A stretch of DNA of 64,000 bases from Sepiola atlantica (lineage: Eukaryota > Mollusca > Cephalopoda > Sepiida > Sepiolidae). Positions 11,061 through 22,811 of the stretch are shown piece after piece. The number at the start of each line of letters is the position of its first letter. Positions within the stretch are counted from its first letter, which is position 1. The notes beneath the pieces were generated by a model. The model saw only the letters and a program-made list of their open reading frames with translations. It was not told where the DNA came from and made no database searches. The DNA is taken from NCBI GenBank assembly GCA_963556195.1, contig OY744533.1, positions 48,216,749 through 48,280,748 of the forward strand, given 5' to 3'. Position numbers and translations under genes: made by a program.

Positions 11061-12477
11061 ACATCCTGTTTTGCAGCGCCACTTCCAGATAACACCTAGT
11101 AAGTACAACGATTTAATAATTATTATCCGAGCAATACAATGCCAGCATCTGAGGCAAAACCTTCGCAACAGAAAGTATTATACTATATGTGTTGTCTACA
11201 GTAAACAGTTGAACGGATTTGACACGGCCTCTGTTGGAATCGCTATTGTTCGATTTCCCCTCCTTTTGTCAGATGTAGACTTTCAGATTGATTTCAATTA
11301 ACAATTCACGCAATTCAATTTGCTGTCCGTTAAAATGAAGATCCATTTACATTAGACACCGTTTACCTCTCCGACTTTTCATCGGAGTGCACGTGTTTCA
11401 ATTACGGTAGACTCGACATGAAAATCGTCAATTTACAACACCTTTTCTGATATTAACGACTCAATTTCACGCAAATTAAATACAAGCTGCCAATAAGTAA
11501 TTTAATTGCTTAGATAGAATTAATCATCAACATCGTCAACATCATGTGAGGTCTTCGAGATGAAGTTTGATCGTTATGGATCTTCCTTTGAAGCATATTT
11601 TATACTAAGAGGCCAATAGTTGCTATCAGGTCGCAAGAGCTGATACAACTGCAATAAAGAAGCTCAAGTGAGATTTACTGGCCTACCCTCTGCTGGGTCC
11701 GAAATAACCATTGACTAATTGAACGACCCACCCATCTGATTTATTAGAGAAAGAGCCTTCTAGTCCAAGAATTACCCTGTTGCTGACCTGACTTGACCGT
11801 TGGTTCACAACAAAGTTACTTTTTCACCAATGTCGCATTGAATTCTCAGACACCGCCGTCACCAAACAAGCGCAATTAGAAGCTCTGTTTAGTCGGTGAC
11901 CCATTATGAAATACGTAGAACTGATTTAAATGTTACTAGTAACACTTAGAAAGCAGATGTGGTAGTATTAGGAATGTAGCGACCCCCAAAGCGAACCACA
12001 GAATTGCAATACGTTACACCTTTCTGTGTATTTAATATCATTCTTTTCATTTCATTGTGTTTTTAAATCTCCCCCAAATCAAGTTATATTTATAGGAAGT
12101 TTTTTCAAAGAAAAATAGTTTATTTAAATATTAAATTATCGAACTGTTGCAAATATTCATCTTTATCTCGAGAAATAAGTTTTGAAAAAATCCGTTTTTT
12201 TCAGTGGGGGTGGTCTGTTAATACACAAAAATGAACCAGGTGATGTGATGTTTTAAATATCTACGGATGGCCAAAAGAGAAAGGAAATAGTTTTTTGATC
12301 ATTATGATTTTTTATACTAAAAAGTGTTCTTAGTAACTCATTAGTTCTTCAATCAGACGTGTCTAAAATGTAATTTTATAAATTTTAAAAGCAATTAGTC
12401 GTTACAACATAATTATCAATAATACTGGAAAATAATTTTTTTACACTAAAGGTATTTTTTTTAAATTTTGTTTACAA
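11061..12477. other. Nothing recognised
   Basis: No domain, RNA or repeat end identified. The open frames are short and of ordinary composition. Confidence 0.35.
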
Positions 12478-12600
12478 AAAATTATTCATACAAAAAATTA
12501 TTCATACAAAAAATTATTCATACAAAAAAATGATTCATACAAAAAAAAAATAATCGTATTATTTTAATAATACGATTATTTCTTTTTGTATGAATAATTG
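12478..12600. repeat. 16-bp tandem repeat ending in a perfect hairpin
   Basis: Four copies of ATTATTCATACAAAAA are followed by a palindrome, AAATAATCGTATTATT and its complement, with a reverse copy of ATTATTCATACAAAAA closing the right side (12581-12597). The whole could fold into a stem of about 35 bp. Confidence 0.8.
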
Positions 12601-13337
12601 TATAAAACAATTGTTATCAATAAGGACTATTTTTAACAATTGTGTTTTCATCGGATCTTACTGCATAATTCTACTCCATCACATTTTTTCTATATATACG
12701 TCAGACCAGGAAGTTATGGTTTGCACAACTCCTATCAGCTCATAAGAACCCTTAATTGGACATTATAATATTCAACAGCGAGTGAGTCTTCTAAACTTTT
12801 TATATGATTTTGTTTTTTCTATCGTTTTATTAATTTGCATACACCCTGAATACACTTTTCACTCTCATCTACTGCATCGATAGAAATAAAATTTCTCGCT
12901 TGGATAACTTTTTTTCATTACTTGGATTGATTTTTAATCGACTTCTTTGACATCTTTTTTTAAATTGTTTTAAACTTGATGACTTGGATGAACTGTATAA
13001 GTTTAACAAAAAAGTGTGTTTTGAGCCAATATATCTGATGTTTTATATACTTTTATGTATTTTTTATATATTTTTATATATTTTCGAAGCTTAATTTTAT
13101 TACCTGCAGTAATGTAATTGCCTAATGGTCCTCTGAAGAGAAGATTTTCTTTGAAAACTCATGAGTTAAGGACGCAGTATCACTTCTTGTTTTTGAACTT
13201 TAATAAAATCTGATTAATTTCTCATTTTATTACGTCATTCAATTAATATTATTGCTCCATATACTATATTGAGCTTTGTTTTTTAACCATGAGAGTCTAC
13301 TGGTTAAAGATATTATTTATATCTTTAAAATACTATC
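12601..13337. other. Nothing recognised
   Basis: AT-rich sequence without identifiable features. Confidence 0.35.
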
Positions 13338-13340
13338 TTA

Positions 13341-13373
<33 letters not shown>

Positions 13374-13447
13374 TCTCTTCTCTCTCTCTCTCATATATAT
13401 ATAGAGAGAGAGAGAAGAGAGAGAGAGAGAGCGAGAGAGAGAGAGAT
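13338..13447. repeat. (CT)n(TA)n(GA)n palindromic microsatellite
   Basis: CT repeats, a short TATATATATA centre and GA repeats form a self-complementary block of about 100 bp. It abuts the 3' end of the minus-strand SINE at 13448, so it is probably that SINE's degenerated tail. Confidence 0.95.
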
Positions 13448-13600
13448 AAAGTCGTCCACACACAGACTGTTTCGCTGTATAATAGCTCTTCACTGTAGCT
13501 AAACCAGCACCCATCTCAAACCAGGGATCGAACCAACAACCATCTAGTTGATAGTAAGTACCTATAACCACCATGACATGCACCGCTAGTAAATGATATC
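13448..13600 (-). mobile_element. tRNA-derived SINE with simple-repeat tail, copy 1
   Basis: On the minus strand it has a pol III A-box-like region (ATGTCATGGTGGTTATAGG), a B box (GGTTCGATCCC) and the 3' tail GCGAAACAGTCTGTGTGTGG followed by the CT/TA/GA tract. The tail is shared with 31780-31993 and 54455-54627, which end in (TA)n. It is a non-coding retroposon mobilised by another element's enzymes. Confidence 0.65.
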
Positions 13601-13609
13601 TTGAGGGAC

Positions 13610-14010
13610 TCTAACTAGGAAATGTCGACAGGGCTGCTCAGGAATTTTTGTAGGCCAGAGTGCACTTTTCTTAGTGTGCTGGCTTTTTAAAAGTTCACCT
13701 GGCCTTGTGGCTTACCTTCTTGAGAAGAGATAAATAAAAGATACATGGTAATTGTATTTTATTTACCTCCTCTTCAGAAGGTTAGCCACAAGGTCAGGTG
13801 TTGTTCTGAAAAGTCAGCGCACTAGGATAAGCGCACTCTGGTTTACAAAAATGCCTGAGCAGCCCTGCCGGCATTCCCAAGTAGCAATAAACTAAGAAAG
13901 AAAGAAAAAATCTAGGACTAGACAGAACCATACCTAAAACCGACGGCAATAAAGCCACTGTCGAACTGATTCTCAAGAGCGTATCTCCGATTGTTATGAA
14001 CATCTACCCA
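13610..14010. repeat. Inverted pair of LTR-family fragments
   Basis: The left arm (13625-13735) and right arm (13760-13880) are reverse complements: GGGCTGCTCAGG...TTTTTGTA..CCAGAGTGC mirrors GCACTCTGGTTTACAAAAATGCCTGAGCAGCCC. Both match the LTR at 2460-3195 (GAGCACTCTGG, GGGCA..CCCGT.GGCATTCCC). A short AATAAA-containing spacer separates them. They are head-to-head relics of one LTR family, probably from two insertions or an inverted duplication. Confidence 0.65.
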
Positions 14011-14379
14011 AGCTGTGCCAAGTTGATTAAGATTGTGTTAATGAATTAGGATTAAGGTTTAATCGGATGGTCCGACAAAACGGTAAATCCAACAAAAAGG
14101 CTCTGGAACCAAGTGTATCGGAAAATCAGTATTTCACTTATACTGGGGTTGAGTTTTGTATTCACCTTACCCTACGTAGAGCCAGTATTCAATTCAGTTT
14201 TATATGCACTCAATCAATTCAATCGATTCCGTTAAAGTGCCCATTGTGTTTACAAATTGACGACAGCGATAACGTACTTATACTTCATAAGACATCTCTT
14301 TCTTTTGTCGAGAAAACAAATTCAAAAATATTAAGAAAAAAATTGAATTCATATTTCCATTTCCAATCGATCTTTCAAA

Positions 14380-14381
<2 letters not shown>

Positions 14382-14433
<52 letters not shown>
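14382..14433. repeat. (CT)n microsatellite
   Basis: About 26 CT units, grading into imperfect CT-rich sequence to 14460. Confidence 0.95.
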
Positions 14434-14436
<3 letters not shown>

Positions 14437-14841
14437 TGTCTCTTGCTCTCTCTTGTTCTCACCGGAAACGCCGCTACCACTGAGCATGCGCAGACATTAC
14501 TCGCAATCACGACAAATATCATATAGAATGAAAGGCCTTTTTAACAGACAGCTTCTAAGGTCGGTTGGCGCGTCTATTGATAGTAAAATGGTTTCAACTT
14601 TTTAAAGTGTAAAATCAGAAGTTCACAAGTTCGGATTTGAAAAGGAAGACGCTTTTTTTATTTCCTTCTCGTCACTGTCTGAAAAGGTTAAGTTGCGTTG
14701 CGTAGAGATGCCATTTTATTGACGCAAGACAATCAACGTGTCAAATTAGACTGTTATTCTGTCATTAGCGTAACACTTCGATTAAGGTTAAGGAAAGATA
14801 ACATTACGAAAAGGGCATATAGGACATTTTTTTATTTAAAA

Positions 14842-14935
14842 CTAGTTAACCCTACCCGGAGTTGCCCGGGATGCAGCGAAGTCATTTTAGTTTTTAATTT
14901 TTATTTACTTGCGTATTTTAAAACTTAAAGTAGAC
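14842..14935 (-). mobile_element. Helitron-like 3' end
   Basis: On the minus strand the sequence runs through a GC hairpin (CCCGGGCAACTCCGGG) and ends CTAG|T about a dozen bases later. This is the arrangement of Helitron 3' termini, a hairpin then CTRR. The related ends at 30913, 42606 and 63716 share the hairpin core. The 5' end was not found. Confidence 0.45.
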
Positions 14936-15019
14936 AAAACTTATATTGTCACGCTTAAAATGAGTTATTCCCATCATCATATCATTATCATATTCGGTTT
15001 AACGTCTGTTTTACATTCT

Positions 15020-15310
15020 GGCATGTGTTGGTCGACTTTAAGAAATCGGCTTTGAAACTAACCTATCTAAGGCCAGGTCTTTATTTATCTCTCTTTCTCT
15101 CAAGTCCATTTTTATCACTTCGTCCAATGTTTTCCTTGGCCTTCACATGTGAACTGGACCTGCTACCTTAGCTGATCTACATCTACTGACACAAGAACTC
15201 TCATTCATTCTTTCAACGTGGCCATACCATCGAAGTCTCCTGTTCTGCACATATCTCTCTATACTGTCCAGATGTAATCTTCTGATGTCATCAGAACTAA
15301 ACCTGATTAT
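15020..15310 (-). pseudogene. RTE-like LINE reverse transcriptase C-terminus
   Basis: The minus strand reads a frame with SIERYVQNRRLRWYGHVERM, then RPRKTLDEVIKMDL after one in-frame stop, and ends in a stop. The RRLRW.GHV.RM and RP..TW.EV...DL signatures typify the region after the RT domain in RTE-type LINEs. About 95 codons remain, with one internal stop. It is a dead 5'-truncated copy. Confidence 0.75.
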
Positions 15311-15831
15311 ATTTTATCAGGTAATTGCTTTAAAATGTGTCATATTACCAGTCGTCTGGTTGGAATAAGTATATTTTTAATAAATTGTACCTAAGTACAT
15401 TATAGTATGGTTAATAACATGGTACAACAAATGAAAATTGGCTAGTCAGAAGCAAAGTTCCATTTGTCAACTTAAATGTTATTTGGGTCTAACTATAGGA
15501 TTTAAATAACACTTGATTTTGTTGTGCTTTGCAGCTAACAACTCCATTACCAGAACTACTTCGCAGTTTCGGGCGCCATTTCTTGACTGTTTTTCTGAAG
15601 TAGCGGGGATTCTCCGCCAGGAGGTGGTTATGTAGAACTGGTGTCATCTGCCCATAAATGCTATCAAACAAAATTCTTTTCCTGCCTTATTTTCCTCAAC
15701 GTTTGATTTTTCCAGACTGTGGTTTGCGTCGTGTGTGTATCTGTTGCACATCTTATGGTCCATTGACCCGCGCTGTTGAGAATACAACTACTTAAAAATT
15801 AAAAGTATCCGACTGCAGTATATTATTAGTA

Positions 15832-15880
15832 AGAGGAGGAGGAAGGGGATGAGGAGGGGGAGGAGGAGGAAGAGGGGGAC
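15832..15880. repeat. Purine (G-rich) tract
   Basis: An unbroken purine run of about 48 bases with several G4-G5 runs (GGGG, GGGGG, GGGGG). It could form a triplex or G-quadruplex on the plus strand. Confidence 0.85.
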
Positions 15881-16029
15881 CCGACGTTTCTGAGGATTGA
15901 ATGAGGATCACTACTATGTACTTGTTCACTCTGCTCATAACATCATATTACTTTATTTGTTTTTACTGCTCCCAACCCCTTTTTCGCCCCATAATATGGT
16001 CGACAAAAGCTGACATTTTGGATAACTTT

Positions 16030-16420
16030 CTGAATTAGTGTATAATACATCTGGTTTAAATTTCATTAAAATCGGATATATGTATTTGAAGTTTTACACT
16101 GTGTTTCTTCTCATGGGCTACTTAGATATTCGGCACAGAAAGGGTAACGTAAAAATTAGAGACCACTTCTATTGCCTTCCCTGAAAAATGTTATCATATG
16201 ATATAAATTTGATCAAAATAGGATATATTTAAAGTTGTAAAGGAGATTCGCCAGCTATAGCTCCCTTGGGTTAGAGGGGCACTTATAATTTAGGGACCAC
16301 TTCCATTGTCTTACCCGGAACATTTTATACATGTGATTTAAATTTCATAAAACTAGGATATATTTGAAATTTTAAGGGGGTATGTCCACATAGCTCTTTT
16401 AGGGGGTGCACTTAGAGTTC
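16030..16420 (+). repeat. About 130-bp tandem repeat, dispersed family, copy 1
   Basis: Two to three diverged units contain GGGACCACTTCCATTGTCTT, then GAT.TAAATTT.ATAAAA.TAGGATATATTTGAA and ATAGCTC. The same unit occurs reversed at 43560-44020 and once near 62030-62130. Non-coding. Confidence 0.7.
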
Positions 16421-17390
16421 AATGAAATCTAAAATTCAGTTCGCGAAAATAAAAAATAAAAAACTAAATCATCATCATGCTGGTCATTTTCTTTGAACAT
16501 TTCAAGTCGTCCATCATCTACAGCTCTCAACTCCACGAATAGTACACACACAGCTATCTGTTGCACTTTACTTCTATTAGATACGTTAAATGTTTCTGAA
16601 ATGAAATAACATGAAAACAATATCAAATTTATCTCGAACACCTTGTAGGGGAAAAGCCTCATAACTCATTACATAAGGACTCTCAACCTACTGAAAGAAC
16701 ATGTCTATCGCTGATAAATTTTATCTACGTTTTCGGGAATTTTGAGAACGCAAATCGCCATCAATTACAGCAAGATTATTACAGACACTGCGTACACAGA
16801 CTATTATGCTCATAAACGACATTGTGGTAGAAATAGTCTTTACTTACCTTATCAACGATATGAAAGGGTTGTCTTTGCCTAACATGTAGAACATAAGTGT
16901 GATAAAGAACAAGTGCACGCTTGAACCTGAGTATTCATGCGTATTAATCAAGTGTGATCTGCGTGGGTTGCAATCCATAAAAGACAAGCTTAATTGAACT
17001 CGACAGAAGGCGTTTTAGCAGTCAAACAACTAATATCATAGAACGGTAAAGACTAGTATTGAAAACGGTGTTGTTAGAGTTGTCCAGTAGCAGATACATT
17101 GTTACATTAAATACGTTTTTTTTCCGGAAAAATTCTACTTGATAAAAATTCAGTAGCAAATACTTTATTTCATTAAATACAATGCTATCAGCGAAAATTA
17201 TACCACGTAACAAAATTCCAGTGGTTTCCATCAACAGAGACCATTCTTCTCTCTTCCTTTTTTTAATTCCTTTTGTACCATTGATCCAGATTACGAATGT
17301 GACTTAATGTTGCTCCTGAAGTTCTTCTAACACATTCAATTTGTTAGGTTAACTTTTGTATTGACCATAATTGAATATGCACAAAGAAAC
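16421..17390. other. Nothing recognised
   Basis: No identifiable gene, RNA or transposon end. Confidence 0.35.

Positions 17391-17445
<55 letters not shown>
17391..17445. repeat. (GATA)n microsatellite
   Basis: About 13 tandem GATA units. Confidence 0.95.
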
Positions 17446-17649
17446 ATAAACGCATGCACACGTATATGCGCCCCCGTTCACTGTCTGCTCTTCATCTTCG
17501 GACAATTTCGGCGGTAATTAAACGACAAATACCCGTCAGTAAACGTATTAGTCTAATCTCGCGGCGACGTATAAATTGACAGGAAATTAATTTCGCCAAT
17601 CACAAGAGATTAGCATTAAGTGAGTTTTACTTATACTTAATCTTCATTC

Positions 17650-17829
17650 ATATGGATGGCACGGATTGAGGGATGGCACGGTGGCTATGTGATTAACGAC
17701 GCAGACGGAGGGTCTGGCTGTACCGGGTTCGAATCCAGTTCGTTCCACAGAAACACTTTCATCAAAACCCACACACGTACTTGGGTCTAACCTCCTCCTG
17801 GAGAGGAGGTAAATAAAATACTTAATCAT
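17650..17829 (+). mobile_element. tRNA-derived SINE with hairpin tail
   Basis: The tRNA-like head has a B box (GGGTTCGAATCC at about 17728) and an A-box-like GTGGCTATGTGATTAACG about 45 bp upstream. The 3' tail is CCTCCTCCTGGAGAGGAGG, a perfect short hairpin, then TAAATAAAAT. The same tail (CTCCTGGAGAGGAGTAAAT) ends the LTR-family relic at 25460, and a version lies at 13710. Non-coding. Confidence 0.65.
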
Positions 17830-18660
17830 CGTTGGTCTGTTTTATTCGACTTTTCTTCATTTCCGTTCGAATTTTCTTGTCTTTTATCCGACTTTTTTTG
17901 TTTTTCATTCGATTTTTATTCATTTCATTCTAATTTTCTTCTTTTTTATTCAAGTTTTCTTCTTTTTCATTCGATTCATTCTCTTTTTAATTCGGCTTTT
18001 TTTTTCATTTGATATTTATTCGTTATCATTCGACTTTTCTTTTTTATTATTCGATTTTTCTTTATCATTCGGCTTTTCTTTTTTTTTTCATTAAACTTTT
18101 CTGCTTTTGCATTCGATTTTTCTTCGTTTTCATTCGATTTTTATTCTTTTTATTCGGTTTTCCTTTATTTTCAATCGACTTTTATACTTTTTCATTCGGT
18201 TTTTCTTCTTTTCTATTCAGCTTTTTTTTCATTCGACTATTTATTTTTTTCATTCGCCTATTTATTTTTTTCATTCAACTATTTATTTTTTTCATTCGAC
18301 TATTTATTTTTTTCATTCGACTATTTATTTTTTCCTTCGACTATTTATTTTTTTCATTCGACTATTTATTTTTTTCATTCGACTATTTATTTTTTTCATC
18401 TGACTTTTTTCTTATTGATTTGATTTTTTTGATTTTTCATTTTTGTTCTGACTTTTCTTTATTTTCATTCGGCCTTTTTCTTTTACATTCGAGATATTTT
18501 CTTTTTAAGCGACTTTTCTTCTTTTTCATTCGTCTTTTCTACTTTTCCATTCAACTTTTCTTTTTCATTCGACTTTTGTTCTTGTTCATTTGATTTTTAT
18601 TCTTTTACATTCGATTTGTCTTTTTCATTCGGCTTAATTTTTTTCCGTTCGGCATTTCTT
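17830..18660 (+). repeat. Pyrimidine-rich satellite, unit about 20-28 bp
   Basis: About 30 degenerate copies of TTCATTCGACTTTTCTTCTTT. At 18225-18400 the unit homogenises to a 24-bp repeat, ATTTATTTTTTTCATTCGACT, about eight times. An open frame through it (18009-18593) encodes only repeated Phe/Ile/Leu peptides and is an artefact of composition. Confidence 0.85.
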
Positions 18661-19199
18661 ATTCCTTCAAAACGGGCCACTTTTGATTTCTGAGAAGTAA
18701 AATGAAAAAAGAGAAAAGCCATACCCTTGTATAGTATGTGGCTATTCTTTTAGTGCGAACAATAAATTGGTTAAAGTGAGTTTCTAATGAAATCACACGG
18801 CAAAGATGTATTCTGCAGCAAGTCTCATAACTTCACCCTGTGATCGGTTGCGAGTGCAAAGAATACTATTTGACAGAATTGTAACGGTTAACACATTGAT
18901 CACTTCTTTAATTTTCCTGCCAATTATTTAACGGAAAATAAAATAAATATAAAAACAAACAAAACGAAAGATGTTTTCTTTTGTTTTAAAGCAGACGTAA
19001 TTAAAGCCAGTGGATATGGGTTAATTGATCTTGAAACCTGGTTCAAATTTTGTGGCTAAACAAAACAGTAAAGCCATTAGAAAATAAACAATGCCGTAAT
19101 GAGTCTTTTCAATGGATAGAAAGAGAGGGTCTAGAATATATAATGGCCGCGATGAGTTCATTATAGGTCGTGAGAAAGTGCATGTTTTGTGCTATGGAT
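18661..19199. other. Nothing recognised
   Basis: AT-rich sequence without features I can identify. Confidence 0.35.
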
Positions 19200-19460
19200 A
19201 CATGTTGTAGAAGAAGAAGGAGGAGGAGGGGAGAGAAGAAAAACAAGAACGCGAAGAAAAGGAAGAAAAAAACAAAAAAACACAAGAACAACATGTAAAA
19301 GAAGAAGAAAGATAAAAAGAACAAGAAAAGGTAGAAACAGAAGAAAAAGAAGAAAAAGAAGAGAACGAAGAATAAAACCAACAAGTATAAGAAGAAAAAG
19401 AACAACAGCAGCAATAACAAGAAGAAGAAGAAGAAGAACAACAACAACAACAAGAAAATG
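19200..19460. repeat. Purine/A-rich low-complexity block
   Basis: Degenerate GAA, AAC and AAG triplets over about 260 bp with no pyrimidine runs. It lies immediately upstream of a truncated LINE. Reading frames on both strands are compositional. Confidence 0.85.
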
Positions 19461-19519
19461 AGAGAGAAAAGGGTGGAAAGAAGATATATAACATAGAAAA
19501 AAGAAAAAGTGTACTTAGA

Positions 19520-20040
19520 AAATGCAGACAAAATGCACCAGTTAAAACCGGAGTCAGTATCGAAAAACGAAAAGCATGAACTACATCGAAGTACAAACAG
19601 AACAAACTCATCCAATCAAGGAGACCGATCATGAAAATAATTAACAAGAACGAAAAGCCTGACAAATAGTGGATTGCGCCGTCCCAACAGTTCACAGAGC
19701 CACGTTAGGAGAGGCAGCACAACAAAGCACATACATGATGCTTACCAGAGTGCTGTTGAGAACATGGAACGTGAACAAAACTATCATAATACCAATAATT
19801 GTAAGAGCACTGGGAACCGTTCCGAAGATTTCAGGAAAATCCACCGACTGTTATCAACGAGAACATGATGGTAAACGGCTGGTGTGATAACACGAAATGA
19901 ATTGCAATAGTGATGGAAAGAACAAAAGAATACTGGAAATATGGGGGAGACTTGTTGTCACTTAGTCTCTAGGAAACACTATTTGTGAGAGACCACTGGC
20001 AATCATTCGTGTGAGTACTCATACTGAGTAAATAATAAGA
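19520..20040 (+). pseudogene. Dong/R4-like LINE C-terminal fragment
   Basis: A frame-shifted C-terminus contains IVDCAVP, WNV.KTIIIPIIVRALGTVPK and, upstream, Y.EVQTEQTHPIKE. These correspond to the conserved LINE C-terminal domain with its D.A.P.D.RV and IP.V.GALG blocks, also seen at 28870-30566, 34985-35440, 56230-56660 and 58500-58730. A 3' untranslated part (GAGACTTGTTGTCA, GGAAACACTATT) runs to about 20040 and matches the UTR at 2150-2210. Stops and frame changes show it is dead. Confidence 0.65.
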
Positions 20041-20264
20041 AATACATATTAACCGGACTTACACATCGTTGCCAATGATTATGTTTTTTATTTGAGGGCG
20101 GGGGTATATTACATTTAATAGGTGAACAAGAGGAAGCTAATTTACGTGACTGAAATAGGAATTCCAAAATATTATTTATATCCATAAAATACATAATACA
20201 AATTAACCGGAGACTTAGTCGAGTTTGTACCAGTTTCCTCCAAGCCGTCATATTGTTTAAATAT

Positions 20265-20870
20265 CAATGACTTTTAGCTGCCTGCTGTTTGGTTCAAGCA
20301 ATCTACTACCTCTTTGGCTTGACCAATATGTGGCCTTCTCTTATGCGAATCTCGGATGGCTAGCATAACTATATAAACACTTGAGCGCCATCCGCCCCTC
20401 ACTTTTTCTTCTGTGGCACGAGACGACACTCCTTTCTCTTTCCTTCTTTGGCACTGCCAAACACACGCCATCCTCTCTGGGGACGCAACAGACATTTTCC
20501 CGGGCCTTTGGCCATGGGTTCGACTTCGACAAGAAGTCAAATGGCTACTACCTCATACACGTGGACTTGATATAACACACACACATAATTGCTTAAATGG
20601 GAACTGACTTTCACACTGGTGTACAGACACACATACTTGCATACACATATAGACACGTCCTGACACTGTAGCCGGTGTACTAACATTCAATATCATAAAC
20701 AATTGTCTTTTCCTCACTGGGGAATTATAATAACGGGAAATTCCTTTACTTTTGTCTTCGTCCATACTTATGGACATACTAACCTCATTCCCTTTAGTTC
20801 ATGTACTAAGACGAATAAATAAAGTTATTATTAAATGTTAGAATGAGAGTGTGTCACTTCTATCCTACAG
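20265..20870 (+). other. Possible solo LTR or promoter-containing repeat
   Basis: A TATA-like CTATATAAACACTTGAGCGCC lies near 20370, a GC-richer segment follows, and a polyadenylation-like AATAAATAAAG lies near 20814. A short sequence (GGGGG..ATATTACATTTAA..GGTG) appears on both sides, near 20100 and 20900, as if the segment were inserted between or duplicated with its flanks. No pol gene adjoins it. Confidence 0.3.
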
Positions 20871-21124
20871 GTTTGCTCAGGATTTAATTTTAGGGGGGGA
20901 GAAAACATATTACATTTAACGGGTGGAAGAGGAAATTTCTGTTCATGTAGCAAATAATTTGAAAACAAAAAGGATCAATGGACTTCAGGTACCACAGAAA
21001 AAGCAAATACATTTGGGTTGACACCGTTTTTTTTTACTCCGGTTGAACTATAAAAACAAAAATACGTGCACACTTCGCATGTGTTTTTAAATATAAAACA
21101 TTTATTCACATAAATAAGATAAAA

Positions 21125-21650
21125 ACTTTTTTTTTAATTACGTATTGTTTTGTTTTCGTTTTGTAAATAAAACTTAAAACTTTTTTTAATTACGTATTGT
21201 TTTGTTTTCTGTTTTGTAAATAACACTTTAAACTTTATTTTTAATTACGTATGGTTTTGTTTTCGTTTTGTAAATAAAACTTAAAACTTTTTTAATTACG
21301 TATTGTTTTATTTCCTGTTTTGTAAATAAAACTTTAAACTTTTTTTAATTACGTATTGTTTTGTTTTCTGTTTTGTAAATAAAACTTAAAACTTTTTAAT
21401 TACGTTTGGTTTTGTTTTCTGTTTTGTAAATAAAACTTAAAACTTTTTTAATTACGTATTGTTTTGTTTTCTGTTTTGTAAATAAAACTTAAAACTTTAT
21501 TTTTAATTACGTATTGTTTTGTTTTCTGTTTTGTAAATAAAACTTAAAACTTTTTTAATTACGTATTGTTTTGTTTTCTGTTTTGTAAATAAAACTTAAA
21601 ACTTTTTTTAATTACGTATTGTTTTGTTTTCTGTTTTGTAAACTAAACTT
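21125..21650. repeat. 52-bp minisatellite, about 10 units
   Basis: The unit is TTTAATTACGTATTGTTTTG plus TTTTCTGTTTTGTAAATAAA and ACTTAAAAC, differing mostly in the length of a T run at the unit junction. Isolated decayed units follow to about 22110. No gene overlaps. Confidence 0.95.
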
Positions 21651-22189
21651 TTTTAATTAAAAATGGGTGTATAACAATGAGCAACGTGTAGTGTCTGTTC
21701 TAATATTACACTTCATCTTTGCTGCACTCGGTCAGTGAATGAAAAATCCTTCTAGACTGAGGCGATTTTTATTTTTTCCCCCAATTCATAGTTGTAAACA
21801 AATAATACGTACACATCTGCCATCGCAGATTTAATTTCAAAAATATTTTATGCACAAAATGTTTTGTTTTGTAAACTATGGAAATTTATTTTTTTAAATA
21901 ATGTAAAAAAAAACGTTATCCACTTTTTATTTTTAAAATGTATAAACAAACGAAGCAAATTTAAACAAAAAAAATTTTATAAGTTGGTGTTGTTGTTTAG
22001 AGATGAATGACAAAACTTTTTGTTTTGTAAACTTACCAGATTGATAACTGAATTTTTTTTTAATTACGTATTGTTTTGTTTTTCGTTGTATAAATAAAAC
22101 GTTTTTAATTATAACTTTTTAAAATTTTATTTGTAAGAAATATTTAATATTCTCTCTCCATTTGTTTTATACATTTTAACTGTGTAATC

Positions 22190-22334
22190 TCTCTCTCGCT
22201 CTCTCTCGCTCTCTCGCTTTCTCTCGCTTTCTCTCTCTCTCGCTCTCTCTCTCTCTTGCTCTCTCTCGCTCCCCTCTCTCTCGCTTTCTCTTTCTCTCGC
22301 TCTCTCTCTCTCGCTTTCTCTCGCTCTCTCTCTC

Positions 22335-22375
<41 letters not shown>

Positions 22376-22618
22376 TTCTTTCTCTCGCTCTCTCTCTCTC
22401 TCGCTCACTCGCTCTCTCTCTTGCTCTCTCTCTCTCTCGCTCTCTCTCTGTTTCGCTTTCTCTCTCGCTCTCTCGCTCTCGCTCTCTCGCTCTCGCTCTC
22501 TCGCTCTCGCTCTCTCGCTCTCGCTTTCTCTCTCTCTCTCTCTCTCTCGCTCTCTCTCTCTCTCTTGCTCTCTCTCTCTCTCTCTCTTTCGCTTTCTCTC
22601 TCGCTCTCTCTCTCTCTT

Positions 22619-22692
<74 letters not shown>
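22190..22692. repeat. Long (CT)n-rich block with CTCGCT interruptions
   Basis: About 500 bp of CT repeats broken by regular CTCGCT and CTTTCGCT variants. The Arg/Glu or Ser/Leu reading frames through it are repeat artefacts. Confidence 0.95.
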
Positions 22693-22811
22693 GACATGTG
22701 ATGCATCACCCCGTCGTTTTATTCATTTCTGTCTGGCGCTATGTGCTCTGTCAAACCACGATGGAAAATTGTTTTTATGAACAAAATAAAACTTATCGGC
22801 ACTATCTAAAG

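Noticed and set aside
18009..18593. 194-residue Phe/Ile/Leu-rich frame that looks like a membrane protein
   Set aside because: The hydrophobic periodicity follows exactly from the 20-28 bp TTCATTCGACTTTT satellite. No start context or homology.
22127..22780. Long Arg/Glu and Ser/Leu frames
   Set aside because: Both strands of a CT/GA microsatellite give such frames by composition.
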